A stretch of 15,210 nt of DNA from Smittium culicis. Its lineage: Eukaryota; Kickxellomycota; Harpellomycetes; Harpellales; Legeriomycetaceae. The stretch covers positions 1 through 15,210 of the forward strand of contig LSSN01004101.1 of the NCBI GenBank assembly GCA_001970855.1, in the 5' to 3' direction. The first letter of the stretch is position 1, and each line of letters begins with the position of its first letter. The translations under genes were made by a program, and so were the position numbers. Below, in pieces: positions 1 through 9,900 of this stretch. The notes beneath the pieces were generated by a model that was not told the DNA's origin, made no database searches, and saw only the letters and a list, made by a program, of their open reading frames with translations.

Positions 1-3000
1 AATATTATTGTGTGATTTTTTATATTTTCTACAACAGAACTTGAGCCTAAACTGAAATCTTCTGTGACTATGCGCATAATTATAGGAAGGACAGCTTTTA
101 TAAACAAGGATGAAGAATTAAAAAGATAAGGTATAGATAAGTCTTTGTAGTCATTGATTAGCTCAATCAAAGACTCAGGAGTTTCATTAGGCGTTGATAG
201 CATTTTATAGAGGCGATCTTGAATCTGCGAATTTTTAGATGGAGCATTTAAGCAAATAGGGTGGCGTTCAAAAGATGATGATATTTCGGATCTTATTTTA
301 AATCCCAAAGATCTTCCAGGTTCAATAACATGTTGGTACTGAGTCATGAGTAGTGATATAAACTCGGGAGAGATGTCCATAAATGCGTATTTTATGTCAT
401 CCACAGATGACTTGGATCCTATTTCAAGCTGAGAAATAACTAGTTTAGCCGGTACTGAATCAAGAATGGCGTCAGAGTAAATTTCTTTGAGAGCTTGAGA
501 GCAAAAACTGACACCTATGTTAGACATATTGAAAGATTCTGAAGTTGAGCTTGGTTCAGAAACCTTTTTATTATGATATAAAACATAGAATAAGGCAAGC
601 ATATACTTTGGGTATAGTAAAAAATCAGGATCTGCTTCTTCAATAGAGAAAATGTTTCCAGATAAGACTTTTGAAAGATATTCTTCAGAAAAAGGCGTAA
701 AACCGATATCTATATACTGCTTAATGAGTTTAAAAAGGATAGGTAACTCGGTAAAAGACGCATTTAATATTGAATCAGAGAGCCAGTTGTGTAAGATATG
801 CATTTCACTATTAGACGACTTATCTCGAAGGTCGTAAAGAACGGCTTGGTAGAGATAGTATTTATCTGTGGAATCTAGCAGCTTAGTGTTATTTATGATG
901 ACAGTTAATGGAGTTTTGAAAGTTTTGTTATTTGGTGAAGATGAAGGGTTCATCCATTCTCTCAGAAGATACAACCTCTTCCTAGGAAAAATGAAGTTCA
1001 TATTGGCGAATTGGCAAATCAGATTTTCGGCTTCATCAATGTGTTGAGATTGTAAAAATATCGAAAAGATGGCATAGTAGGCAGACGAATTAGATGAGTA
1101 GAAGCTGATTAGCATCTCTCTTGCTAGATCCAAGTTCTTAGTGGGGGTATATGTTAGTATTAAAATGGCAAATGCGAACACTAACTTTGATGAAATCGGG
1201 TTTTGTGTTAAACGAGAAATTTTTGAGCAAATAAAGTATATCATATTACTAGGGGTGACATTCAAATAACCAATAAGGCCGCACCAAGCTCTGATACAGT
1301 CATATATAAGCGTTTGGTTTAATTCAAAGTTTTCAAGGTAATTTGCAACGGCGTTTTCTAATATGGCTTGAATGGAATCTAAAGAGATTAGACTATCGCC
1401 GTCAAAACTTGCGTTGCTAATCCAATTGAAATTTTTTTGGGAAAAAATATCGTTCAACTCTGCTAAAAAGCTTGTAAACGAGATGTCATTATAAATTTTG
1501 CCTTTAGGTAGGGATGAGCTATTTTCATTGTATTCAGATAGCTTTAGCCATAAGTAAATTTCAAAAAAAGCTTTTTTGTATAAAAAATGTTTTGCAGCTA
1601 AGGCTCGGTATGCTTTAGGGAATTTGTTAATGATTTCAATTATGAAAGTTTTAATGGTTTTCTTGTAATCTTGGCAAAGAATATCAAATTCCTCGACTAG
1701 TCGAGATAAAAAGGCGATAAATAGTACTTCTGAGCTTGCATGAAAAACTGCAAAGTCGACAATATTTTTCTTAGAGAGAATAAAAGCACAAATGGTTTTG
1801 TTATAGTTTATGCTAAATATTTGACATTTTGTCAATATTGTGTTTATAGTTGTATTTAAAAGGTTAAGGGTGTACAATCCCATATTATTAGAAGGTTTAG
1901 ATAGTAACAATCCTTCCATTTTAACAGCGTTGCTTTTATTATCATAATTTAGGATAACTTTAAACAGTTCATTGAGTTCGCTTTCAGATAAGACAAATAG
2001 AGCACATTTTACTTTAATCCATTTCCAGCAAGTTGATAAAGAGATATCAATTTCGGTAGTGGAGGAGACGCTTGACTCCAAAAGGGAGCGCTGTTCATAA
2101 ATCCCCAATAATACAGGCATTTCTTCTAGTAGGTCGAGAAAAGAAAAAATAGTGACTCTAATGCGGTCTTGAAGGCTGCCATTAATGAAAGCTAAAAGCG
2201 AGGAGTTCCTCTTTGCAAAAGGGTTTTCATTTTCCTTTCTTTGCGCTTTCCATTCCTCTATACATTTTTTTTCAAAGTCTAGATAGTCCTGGTTAGAAAT
2301 CAAGGGCTGGGATTCCTGTAAAATGACGGGAGGTTTTATATCAGGCTTAATATCTGTGTTTGAGGCTGAATTTATAGTTTCTAGAGTACTATCAAATTTG
2401 TTTAAAGATTCAGAAGAGATTATCTTTGATATAGTTTTTTTTGTTCGAAGCTTGGAGTTAGAGGATGAGCTGGCGGGCTTTGAGGCCTTGTTTATTTTGT
2501 CCATTTTCATTTTTAGAGTGCTGAATATTGAAAAAGTGTTTGGATTTTGAGGGTTGAAAGAGGTGTTATGTTTATTTAAACCTAGTCTTTGAGAGTTCCA
2601 AGCCGACAATATTTGACTTGATTTTCGACTTGTAGTTTTAGCAGGCATACCAGTTTTATTAACCTTTTTAGGGTTAGCAATAATTTTATTACTTATTGAT
2701 TGAGAAGAAATCTCTTTTTTAATATCTTCAAACTTGATTAGATTATCAGAATCAACATTCTCAAAGTTATACATATTTTCAACTTTCGGCTTAACGTCTT
2801 CAGCTTCGCTACTGGTTTCAGGTTTGATATCCGACGGCGTTACAGAAATGCCGGATGGAAGGTTGTTTACGACTTCAGAATCATTTAAAGCAAATTCAGA
2901 TTTAATATTAATCGAGTCTTCATTATTGGGAATAATATAAAAGTCAGAAGAGTTAGGTAAAATAGCATCTTCGACTTTAACTTTTATATCTAAAATATTA

Positions 3001-3104
3001 CGATGAAGCTCTTCAACGGAATTGTCAATGTCTCGTTTTATTTGAGATGGTGATATGTTTACAAAAGAGTCAACAGACTCGGAAGAATTGGATGATTTTT
3101 TCAT
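1..3104 (-). CDS. Integrator complex subunit 2-like protein, partial (C-terminus beyond left edge)
   Basis: A continuous reading frame of 1034 codons without stop or visible intron runs from ATG 3104 off the window's left edge. An in-frame TAA lies 36 bp upstream with no earlier ATG, which fixes the start. Residues 1-270 are Ser/Asn/Lys-rich and look disordered. They include basic patches near 160 and 220 and ψKxE motifs at 42, 67, 93, 123 and 128. From about 275 the protein is mostly amphipathic helices, as in ARM/HEAT-like scaffolds. Several blocks recall animal INTS2 as I remember it: CALFVLSESELNELFKVIL at 367-385 (INTS2 has an LSE.EI/LPCL block), YAIFSIFLQSQHIDEAENLI from 677, HILHNWLSD at 769 followed by ELPILFKLIKQYID, and VPAKLVISQLE at 884 followed by PEFISLLMTQYQHV at 913-926 (INTS2 has a P.K.LI.QA...LL.LLATNYPHL block). 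These blocks occur in the same order and with similar spacing. INTS2 is a scaffold of the nuclear Integrator complex, which attenuates RNA polymerase II transcription and processes snRNA 3' ends. The large helical-repeat protein is certain; the INTS2 identity is inferred without alignment. Another helical scaffold such as a Mediator subunit is the alternative. Confidence 0.6.
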   Translation of the reverse strand, partial: MKKSSNSSESVDSFVNISPSQIKRDIDNSVEELHRNILDIKVKVEDAILPNSSDFYIIPNNEDSINIKSEFALNDSEVVNNLPSGISVTPSDIKPETSSEAEDVKPKVENMYNFENVDSDNLIKFEDIKKEISSQSISNKIIANPKKVNKTGMPAKTTSRKSSQILSAWNSQRLGLNKHNTSFNPQNPNTFSIFSTLKMKMDKINKASKPASSSSNSKLRTKKTISKIISSESLNKFDSTLETINSASNTDIKPDIKPPVILQESQPLISNQDYLDFEKKCIEEWKAQRKENENPFAKRNSSLLAFINGSLQDRIRVTIFSFLDLLEEMPVLLGIYEQRSLLESSVSSTTEIDISLSTCWKWIKVKCALFVLSESELNELFKVILNYDNKSNAVKMEGLLLSKPSNNMGLYTLNLLNTTINTILTKCQIFSINYNKTICAFILSKKNIVDFAVFHASSEVLFIAFLSRLVEEFDILCQDYKKTIKTFIIEIINKFPKAYRALAAKHFLYKKAFFEIYLWLKLSEYNENSSSLPKGKIYNDISFTSFLAELNDIFSQKNFNWISNASFDGDSLISLDSIQAILENAVANYLENFELNQTLIYDCIRAWCGLIGYLNVTPSNMIYFICSKISRLTQNPISSKLVFAFAILILTYTPTKNLDLAREMLISFYSSNSSAYYAIFSIFLQSQHIDEAENLICQFANMNFIFPRKRLYLLREWMNPSSSPNNKTFKTPLTVIINNTKLLDSTDKYYLYQAVLYDLRDKSSNSEMHILHNWLSDSILNASFTELPILFKLIKQYIDIGFTPFSEEYLSKVLSGNIFSIEEADPDFLLYPKYMLALFYVLYHNKKVSEPSSTSESFNMSNIGVSFCSQALKEIYSDAILDSVPAKLVISQLEIGSKSSVDDIKYAFMDISPEFISLLMTQYQHVIEPGRSLGFKIRSEISSSFERHPICLNAPSKNSQIQDRLYKMLSTPNETPESLIELINDYKDLSIPYLFNSSSLFIKAVLPIIMRIVTEDFSLGSSSVVENIKNHTII

Positions 3105-3163
3105 TAAAAAGCAACTCAAACGAGCTGAAAAGTATGGGATTTAGCTTTAAAGTAATAGGGGCT

Positions 3164-3171
3164 CTTTTATA
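3164..3171 (-). promoter_or_regulatory. TATA box candidate for the INTS2-like gene
   Basis: Read on the minus strand, TATAAAAG lies about 60 bp upstream of the ATG at 3104, set in the less AT-biased context CCACTATAAAAGAGCCCC. The sequence and distance fit a core promoter with a short 5' leader. TA-rich octamers are common in this DNA, so this is a plausible rather than proven element. Confidence 0.45.
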
Positions 3172-4137
3172 GTGGAAAAAGAATCCAGAAAGGTATAGCA
3201 ACTTGAAATAATTTTATAGAGAATTTTGAATAAATAAATAAACTATATATATTTAGTTTTTGGAGATCTAATAATGTGGTGATAGATCAATTACAACAGG
3301 TATAAGTCTGTGAAAGAGCAGATTAGTGGAAAAAAAAAAGAAAGGAAAAACTTTTAACTAGTAAAACAAATGTATGAATGTACAAAATATGATATAGGTA
3401 TATTACAGTATATCGATTAAAAATAGCTATGTATATAGCTTAATATATAGTTATTAATGCAATATATGTTAATAAGAAAGCGGGAAATGAAGTGGTCTAT
3501 AAGAATAATACTAAAACAAAGAACACTAGAGAAGTTATTAGTTAATGGGCAATGCTAACAAAAAGACATCGGCCAAACAATACAGGCAAAGGGTTTCTAA
3601 ACTAGGCTTTTTGGTAAGAAAAAATGGTTATATTATCAAGTTAGTCCAGAGCTTCTTGTAAAGAAAGAGAGATGTACCAGCTATATCGTTTAAATTTTAA
3701 GTTATGGTTGCAAGTAACTTGTTAATATTATAAGTGAAATGAAGTAAAACCCAGTTTAATTATACATTTTTCTGGTTCCTACTACAAAAATATACTTTTT
3801 GCTTAATTTTTTCAGTTCAAACTAACATGGTCGCTTTAATTTCTTCTATTCGCACAGTTTTTTTTTTATCTTACCACAAACTCTTTTCACTTGCTTAAAA
3901 ATAATTTAGCTATTGGCCGAATAAAATATATGTCAAATGATTACCTTGAAATTAATTGGGTAAAGAAAAAGCGATAAAGCCTTAATAATGAAAGTGCTTG
4001 CCAATAAGTTTAAAAGTTTTTGAGGTACATAGAACAAGGCCAATAATGTACCAATACTCTTTTTATGCTCGCACGCTTTCGCTTAAAATATTGATTAAAA
4101 GTTTGAACTCCTGTTATTGGTCCATTGCTGTGTTTGA
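3172..4137. other. Gene-free AT-rich spacer
   Basis: This spacer lies upstream of the INTS2-like gene. It is A/T-rich with short homopolymer runs and frequent stops in all frames. I see no coding frame, tRNA-like box pair or clear repeat in it. The proximal part presumably holds promoter sequence. Confidence 0.5.
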
Positions 4138-4141
4138 TTAG

Positions 4142-4327
4142 CCCTTTTCCGTCCAACGCTCTATAAAAAGTTTAATTTAACGATTCGTTTATGAATTATA
4201 ATTATGTTATTTATTTGCTGAAAATATGAAATAAACCAATCATATAGGCTCTTGAAATTGTTAATTTTCAATGAATGCAGTTGGCTACAAACGGTGGTCC
4301 AAAAATAGTATACCGCGAGGGAAAGGG
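4142..4327 (+). mobile_element. MITE copy 1, forward orientation (TTAG/TTAA flanks)
   Basis: This is a 186-bp copy of the window's repeat family. The left end reads CCCTTTTCCGTCCAACGCTC. The right end reads TACCGCGAGGGAAAGGG, and its reverse complement again begins CCCTTTCCC, so the ends are short inverted repeats. The flanks are TTAG on the left and TTAA on the right, close to the TTAA duplication made by piggyBac-type transposases. The interior shares blocks with the other copies, namely GATTCGTTTATGAATTATAA, TTATTTGCTGA and ATGCAGTTGGCTA. It has no coding capacity, as expected for a non-autonomous element. Confidence 0.72.
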
Positions 4328-5165
4328 TTAATAGCTCCTGCCAAAATGATATTAATGTTTATATGGCCAATAATCTAGCATTTCAAACCATTCGAAAATT
4401 ACGCGGCACTGTTCATGGTATCTTTTGGCATAGTTTCAGGAATTGAACACATCAGAAGCGTTTAGCTCACAAAATGTTAAAGCTCAAGAGGTATCTATTC
4501 GCTAGATACTTTTATCTGGGAATTATTCTGGCGTGCAGCGTTAGAGTCCAATTAAGGAAGGTAAAGGCGGGTTAATATGCTTCTCAATTGTAGACCAAAG
4601 GGGGTTACATAGGGTATAAGTTTGTAAAATAAAATGACCAACAATGCAAACAATATATAAAATCATTATAATTGATGACTCCGAAAGTAAACGTAATAGT
4701 TAAAGTATCGAAGCTCCCCAAATAATAAGTATTTTTTCGTTAGTCCAAAAACTATGAATTGCTCAATAAGAAATATTATACTCTATATCTCTAATAGAGT
4801 AACCCAATCAATCTCACGAAGTAGAAAATTGTAATTACTTGCTAAACTAGAGCTAGACGCTCAATCTGCCTTAGATGTTAGCAAGAAATCATACCACCAC
4901 AGATAATAAATATTAGGTAATGTAAAGCGTAAATTGATAATATATTTTTGTAAAATTAATTTTTTAATTTACAGTTTGAATATATTCTATCACAGACTAT
5001 TTTATTTGAGTTGTAGTAAATTGATTTTATATAACCCTTTCTTGTATGTGGCATTTAAATATAAAAAAAACTACTCTTGTTCGTTTCATGAAAATTATAA
5101 TTTGACCACAAATTACACTTGATAAACCATGCTGCAAATAGTTTTTGAACCGAGGGATAGTGTAT

Positions 5166-5354
5166 CCCTTTCCCGTCCAGCACTCTTTAAAAAAAGTAAC
5201 TTAATGATTCGACTATGATTTATAATTATAATTGTTATTTGTTGATATTCTATAATATACCAATAATTCTTAAGTTCTCGGAATTATAGTATATTAATTG
5301 AACGCAGTTGGCTATATCTCAAGATCAAAAAAAGTCTACCGCCCATGAAAAGAG
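5166..5354 (+). mobile_element. MITE copy 2, forward orientation
   Basis: This is a 189-bp copy. The left end CCCTTTCCCGTCCAGCACTC is close to the family consensus. The right end (CTACCGCCCATGAAAAGAG) is degraded. The interior has GATTCGACTATGATTTATAA, TTATTTGTTGA and AACGCAGTTGGCTAT, in the same order and spacing as copy 1. The flanks are GTAT and TATA, so no clean target duplication survives. It is non-coding. Confidence 0.7.
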
Positions 5355-5880
5355 TATATACCACTTACTAATATATATAAATAATAGCGCGTTTACTGAA
5401 AGAATAAATTCATTACCCTTATTGTCCTATAGGTGAGTCGTTCACTCTATAAAACAAAAAAATTACGATGGCCCAAAATAACCAAACCATAAAAGATAAA
5501 AATTTATTAGATTGATAAAGCTAATATGGATATAAAATTATTACCAATATCTGCGTCAAAAAGTCAAAAAATCCTTGTTTTGGTTATATCAACGCTGAAG
5601 TAAATCGAATAAGCCGACATTTCATAAATAAACTATAATATTATTATTGTGTATAAAATATATTATAGTCAGATTAAAACCAGCAATATTTTATATTTAT
5701 CTACCTAGTAGTTGATTAGAACAGTTTCCAATTCTTTAAAGCTTATCAGTCTTAAGTAAAAAGAGATTGTGAAATGTATATAGCTCTTATACAGATTAAA
5801 TCTTATAATAAAACTAGATAAAAAACATCATAGCAAAGAATTAGCATCATGCTAAAAATAAAAATTTATAAACAATTTAA

Positions 5881-6068
5881 CCATTTCTCGAGTAGTAGAC
5901 TGTTTTTGATCTACCAAGTATAGCTAACAGTTTTCAATTATAATAGTTTAATTCTGAAAAATAAAAAAATGTTGACTGATTACAATAAAACAGCAAATAA
6001 TATAACTTTTTTAAATCGCTAGCGAATCATTATGTTCAATTTTTCTACGAGTGTTGGACGGGGAAGGG
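5881..6068 (-). mobile_element. MITE copy 3, reverse orientation, with TTAA on both sides
   Basis: This 188-bp copy gives the best target-site evidence: TTAA at 5877-5880 immediately precedes it and TTAA at 6069-6072 immediately follows it. Its right end reads GTTGGACGGGGAAGGG, the reverse complement of the forward-copy left end. Its left end, CCATTTCTCGAGTAGTAG, matches the other family terminus. It shares the internal block AACAGCAAATAATA with copies 4 and 5. It has no open reading frame of note. Confidence 0.75.
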
Positions 6069-6687
6069 TTAAACGTGATTAATACCGATAATACAATATC
6101 ATCAATTACTGTAGCTAAATTAAAATATATTTATATACTTTTAATCATTCTTCTAAAATAAGATATTTAGCGCTTGAAATATGTAAAAATTGATTAAAAT
6201 TTACAAATAAAATGAGTTTTTGTCTGCAGTTTATATAAAATTAATGTACATTCCTTCCATTCATCATATTCTTGTAAAATTAGACAAAATCAAAAGTATT
6301 ATCAAATACTGTTCTTAATCAGCCCTTGCTGAAAGCAATTAAAATAAGCCTCTAAAGGAAAAGAAATACCATAATAAATTTTGGATAAGTATATTATTTA
6401 TAATTATTACACTAAATATTTTAATGATTATTAAAATTAAAAGAATATTAAGCGTTATATGAATGATGGGGGCATTATCCACAACATAAATATATAAAAA
6501 CAAGATAATTTCTATTGTCAGATGTAAATAGATTGTTTTTAGAAACAAATGAAGATAAATACAATAATAAAAAGCTAGAGAAAGTATATATTTCTTTCGT
6601 TTAATAGTAATAAATTGTGTTTCTAAGCGATAGGAATATCAAGAAATATTTTTTTATAGTTGTTTTAATCAATTTTTAGAATCTTAA

Positions 6688-6879
6688 ACCATTTTCACAA
6701 GCAGTTGATTTTTTTGATCCTTATAGTTTAGCAAATTAAACCCAACTAAAATAATATAATTCCTAGGATCAATGGTATATTAGTGTATGAATATATAGCT
6801 GCAAATAATAAATTAAATTATAAATAATAAACTAATCAATAAACTAGCTTTTTTTTTCTAAGAGTTGGACGAGAAAGGG
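6688..6879 (-). mobile_element. MITE copy 4, reverse orientation, diverged
   Basis: This copy is about 192 bp; the left boundary is uncertain by one or two bases. TTAA at 6684-6687 precedes ACCATTTTCACAAGCAGTTG. The right end reads GTTGGACGAGAAAGGG and is followed by CGAG rather than TTAA, so one flank has decayed or the copy integrated differently. The interior GCTGCAAATAATAAA block and the overall length match the family. The middle has drifted towards pure A/T. Confidence 0.65.
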
Positions 6880-6993
6880 CGAGCTTTCTAAAATTTAAAA
6901 AGTATATAATTTATAATTTCAATACAATATTTTTATGCTGACTATTTTTTTTTTAAAAAAAGAGCTACAAAGAGATAAAAAAAACTTAAATTC

Positions 6994-7018
6994 ATATATA
7001 TATATATATATATATATA
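6994..7018. repeat. (AT)n microsatellite, 25 bp
   Basis: An uninterrupted alternating A/T tract of about twelve dinucleotide units lies between MITE copy 4 and the 3' side of the receptor gene. It is self-complementary and can extrude a cruciform. Tracts like this are common in AT-rich genomes, and its length is likely to vary between isolates. Confidence 0.9.
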
Positions 7019-7586
7019 AAGTTTTCTTACAATATTCACATAAATTCAATGTATCAAATAATTATGAATAAAATCAACCGTGATTTGAGAAATAGATATT
7101 ATTAATCTGAGCCACTTTAAATTCGCTAATTAAAAAAAATTATAAAGTGCTTACTTTATCTAATGTTCAAAATTTGATGGATAATATATATATAGCTCAG
7201 CAGTTATTAAAAAAAAAAATTAAGATTAAAACCTATTACTTGAATGGAGTATTAAAATTCAAACGATAATTATATATTTCACTTTTATTTATCACACTAT
7301 TCTTTATAAAAGGAAGCATTAATTTTTGAAATTTAAATTGAAAATCCACGAGCGATTTAATAGGGAAAAGTCAAAGTAAAATATAGTGTATTTGGAAATG
7401 CAATTTTTATTGACTCTATAACATCTAATGGTAATCAAAATTATAATATTAAACCTATATAAAATATAAAAAATGTCATATAACCTAAATAAATATATTT
7501 AGTATATAACGATAGAAAAAATCAATGCATTTCTTTGCGTATGAATTTAGTTCGAGTGCTTCAGTGTATGTAAATAAGATCAAAAT
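7019..7586. other. AT-rich spacer, 3' flank of the receptor gene
   Basis: No gene is visible here. The stretch includes the presumed 3' untranslated region of the leftward receptor gene, directly below its TGA at 7587-7589. I could not single out a convincing polyadenylation signal because A/T hexamers are everywhere. Confidence 0.45.
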
Positions 7587-8531
7587 TCATTGCAATTCTT
7601 CATCTCTGAGTTTCATTTTAACTAGTAGCTTTTTAAAACATCTCTTCAAGCTGGTTTTACTCATAGCGCTCTTAACTATTGGGTCCATAAAAAATGCTAC
7701 TGTTATAAAAACTCCCTCAGTTCCTCTTAGTATATAAACTATTGTTGCGAAAACATACAAATCCGTTTGTAAAGCATATCCTACAGTTTTATATACCATA
7801 ACAAAAAAGCTTGCTACCAGTGGTATTGCTGGGTACCAAATAGAGTGAAGGATTATCTTTTTAGTAACCGATCGAGTTCCCATGTTTATTGAATGTAAAT
7901 AGCTTCTTATTGTGTTTCGCTTATAAAGAACCTCTGAATTTAATCTTTGCTTTTTTTTAATTGTATTTATCAGCATTATTGTTAACACAACGACTGCTAT
8001 CGAGCTTAGTAGAGTCCAAATTAAATACCCAACCCAAATATATACAAATGCTCTTTTGGTCTCAGGGTATGCAAGGTTGCAAAAATCGGCGCTAAAATCA
8101 TCGTAATTTTTGTAGGCTGCTAATAAAAATCCAGGTATTAGCGTGGATAAAAATATGCTCACAATATAGTAATATTTTTCATAATTTTTGATGTTTTTGA
8201 CGTTGTATTTAAACAAAAGAACTAGGTGAAGCATGATAGTGACGCTGATAAAGCTCGTAAATATATCGAAAACGGTAACGAAATACCGGGAAACAGTGCA
8301 GCCTACAGTATTAACGCGCTCGAAAACAATTAATATGTAAAATATGCTAGAAAACATATTTGACACCAATATCACAATCCCTTGTCTAATAGTTATTCTA
8401 TTAACAATCTTTTTATCTGTTATATAAAATAATAAGTAAAATATAAGTGTAGAAAATGAAATTGCAAAGCATACTACAAACACTGCTAGGATGATATTTT
8501 GGGATGTATCATTATCTTTGCTTATCGCCAT
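7587..8531 (-). CDS. Seven-transmembrane G-protein-coupled receptor, cAMP-receptor/Git3-like
   Basis: This is an intact, intronless 314-codon frame (ATG 8531, TGA 7587-7589). The start has purine -3 and G at +4 (GATATGG). Seven hydrophobic segments lie at about residues 13-37, 46-70, 83-108, 119-140, 161-190, 228-250 and 258-286, with a short polar N-terminus and a basic C-tail. Cys78 at the start of TM3 and Cys151 in the second extracellular loop sit where the conserved receptor disulfide forms. The third intracellular loop (about 191-227) is rich in Lys and Arg, as expected of a G-protein contact surface. TM6 contains WYPAIPLV, and TM7 ends in FFMDPIV in place of the NPxxY of animal rhodopsin-like receptors, which is typical of Dictyostelium cAMP-receptor and fungal Git3-type families. 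It presumably signals from the plasma membrane through a heterotrimeric G protein; the ligand is unknown. The 7TM fold is clear. The subfamily is judged from motifs alone. Confidence 0.8.
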   Translation of the reverse strand: MAISKDNDTSQNIILAVFVVCFAISFSTLIFYLLFYITDKKIVNRITIRQGIVILVSNMFSSIFYILIVFERVNTVGCTVSRYFVTVFDIFTSFISVTIMLHLVLLFKYNVKNIKNYEKYYYIVSIFLSTLIPGFLLAAYKNYDDFSADFCNLAYPETKRAFVYIWVGYLIWTLLSSIAVVVLTIMLINTIKKKQRLNSEVLYKRNTIRSYLHSINMGTRSVTKKIILHSIWYPAIPLVASFFVMVYKTVGYALQTDLYVFATIVYILRGTEGVFITVAFFMDPIVKSAMSKTSLKRCFKKLLVKMKLRDEELQ

Positions 8532-9712
8532 ATCGTATAAGATTTATGATTTTTAATTTTGGTATATCGAATACTTTTAATTTTTTGTCTTAAGATGGTT
8601 TTAACTGTTGAAAATATATTTTCATATCTAAATTTATTTAAAAAAATCTTAATTTACGATTATAGTTTAAGAGTGGTAAATGCAAAAGAGATTATGGATT
8701 TTGAATAATTTTCGCATCTTATTTACAAGTACATTTCAAAAAAATTTCAAACTGAATGATAATAAAACTCGAGTTCCTAGATAAATACCAGTAATCAAAA
8801 AAATGAATTTTCAATTATAATGTTTCAGTTTTCCTTGCATTTTTTGTACATTTATATTAAATGATATCTAAAGTTGTTTCCATTTGCTTAATAGCGAATT
8901 TTTTTTACAAAGCGTATAATTATTGATTTGATAGAATTTTTTATTCAAAGATTCTAATTCGCATATAAAATTATTTAGCCAATAAAATATAATATCAAAT
9001 AAATTGGGGGTAGTGTTTTTATTTATAAAATTTGTTAATTGGTTTTAGAGGTTTAAAAGTGTCCTACTACACGCGAAAAGGTTATTTTTGTTTTAAATAA
9101 AAAGAATTAAAAAGCTTATAGCAAAGCAAACTTATATTTCAAATGAATAAAACATTTCAATCCATTCAAATAAATAGTTTAATTGAATTTATCGAGCGCC
9201 AATGTTTCAATGTAAATGCCTTGAGATTTATCCAGAATAATTCAAATAGTTCAATAAAAATCGCCTGCCTAGCATAGTTCATGGTATTTTTAAATAGAGA
9301 GTACATATAATTTGCAACAAATTTTTTAAACTGAGTTTGTGGCATTATGTGTCTATATTTTTTTTCTATCTTTTAAGAAGTTTTGGATATTATAAAAATT
9401 ACCTATTTATTATCACCGCTCCACAATATAGTTAAGAATTAAAGGTAAAAAAAAAAATTCACTTGTATTTTTCATTTTTAAAATTCAACTTTGTGGATAA
9501 CATCTGCAAAACTAATTATTCGTAAATTTGTGTTAGTCTAGCTATCGATTTAACAATGTCTATAAATCCTTTATTTTTCTCGACTTTAAAAAAAAACTAA
9601 AACCTCAAAAATAAATTTAAAAAAATTATATCCAACTAAAGCAAGACATATTCAATGGCATATTGATAAAAATAACAAAATTTTTATATCGTATTAGTAT
9701 GGGAGATCCTCA
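8532..9712. other. AT-rich spacer upstream of the receptor gene
   Basis: This is the 5' flank of the leftward receptor gene. It has many homopolymer runs, no open frame worth calling and no RNA gene signature that I can recognise. A fragment near 9061-9085 (CTACTACACGCGAAAAGGTTA) faintly resembles a MITE right terminus, but no partner end could be found. Confidence 0.45.
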
Positions 9713-9900
9713 CATCTTTCACGAGCAGTAGGCTATTTTTGAGCTATCAAATATAGCCAACAGCATTCAATAAATTTATTATATTTCCCAGACATGTAAT
9801 TATTCGTTTGTTGAAAAATAGCAGCAAATAATAAAACTGCTTATAAACCATAAACGAATAATTAATTCCAAGTTTTATATTAATGTTGGACGGGAAAGGG
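9713..9900 (-). mobile_element. MITE copy 5, reverse orientation, with intact internal hairpins
   Basis: This copy is about 188 bp, with the left boundary fuzzy by one or two bases. Its right end, GTTGGACGGGAAAGGG, is the sharpest match to the family terminus and is followed by TTGG. Its left end is CATCTTTCACGAGCAGTAGG. Two inverted repeats are preserved. One is a subterminal stem, GGCTATTTTTGA (9731-9742) with TCAAATATAGCC (9747-9758), having a 4-base loop and one mismatch. The other is a perfect 13-bp stem, TAATTATTCGTTT (9797-9809) with AAACGAATAATTA (9852-9864). Parts of both are recognisable in other copies. It is non-coding. Confidence 0.72.

Noticed and set aside
652..837. Plus-strand open frame of 61 codons (also 2323-2550 and 2734-2940)
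   Set aside because: These lie inside the long minus-strand coding region and are antisense shadows with no recognisable motif.
4411..4440. Shared GTTCATGGTAT between about 4411 and 9280 as a second repeat family
   Set aside because: Only about 11 bases match and the flanks diverge at once, so chance similarity is sufficient.
4934..5122. Plus-strand open frame of 62 codons
   Set aside because: The translation is Phe/Ile/Tyr/Asn-rich, as expected by chance from A/T-rich DNA, with no splice-extended homology or domain.
6339..6548. Minus-strand 69-codon frame that looks like membrane protein
   Set aside because: The hydrophobicity (Ile/Leu/Phe/Asn) is a by-product of AT-rich codons. There is no charge pattern or supporting context.
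9061..9085. Possible seventh MITE terminus (ACGCGAAAAGGTTA)
   Set aside because: It resembles the family right end, but no opposite terminus or colinear internal blocks lie about 188 bp away.
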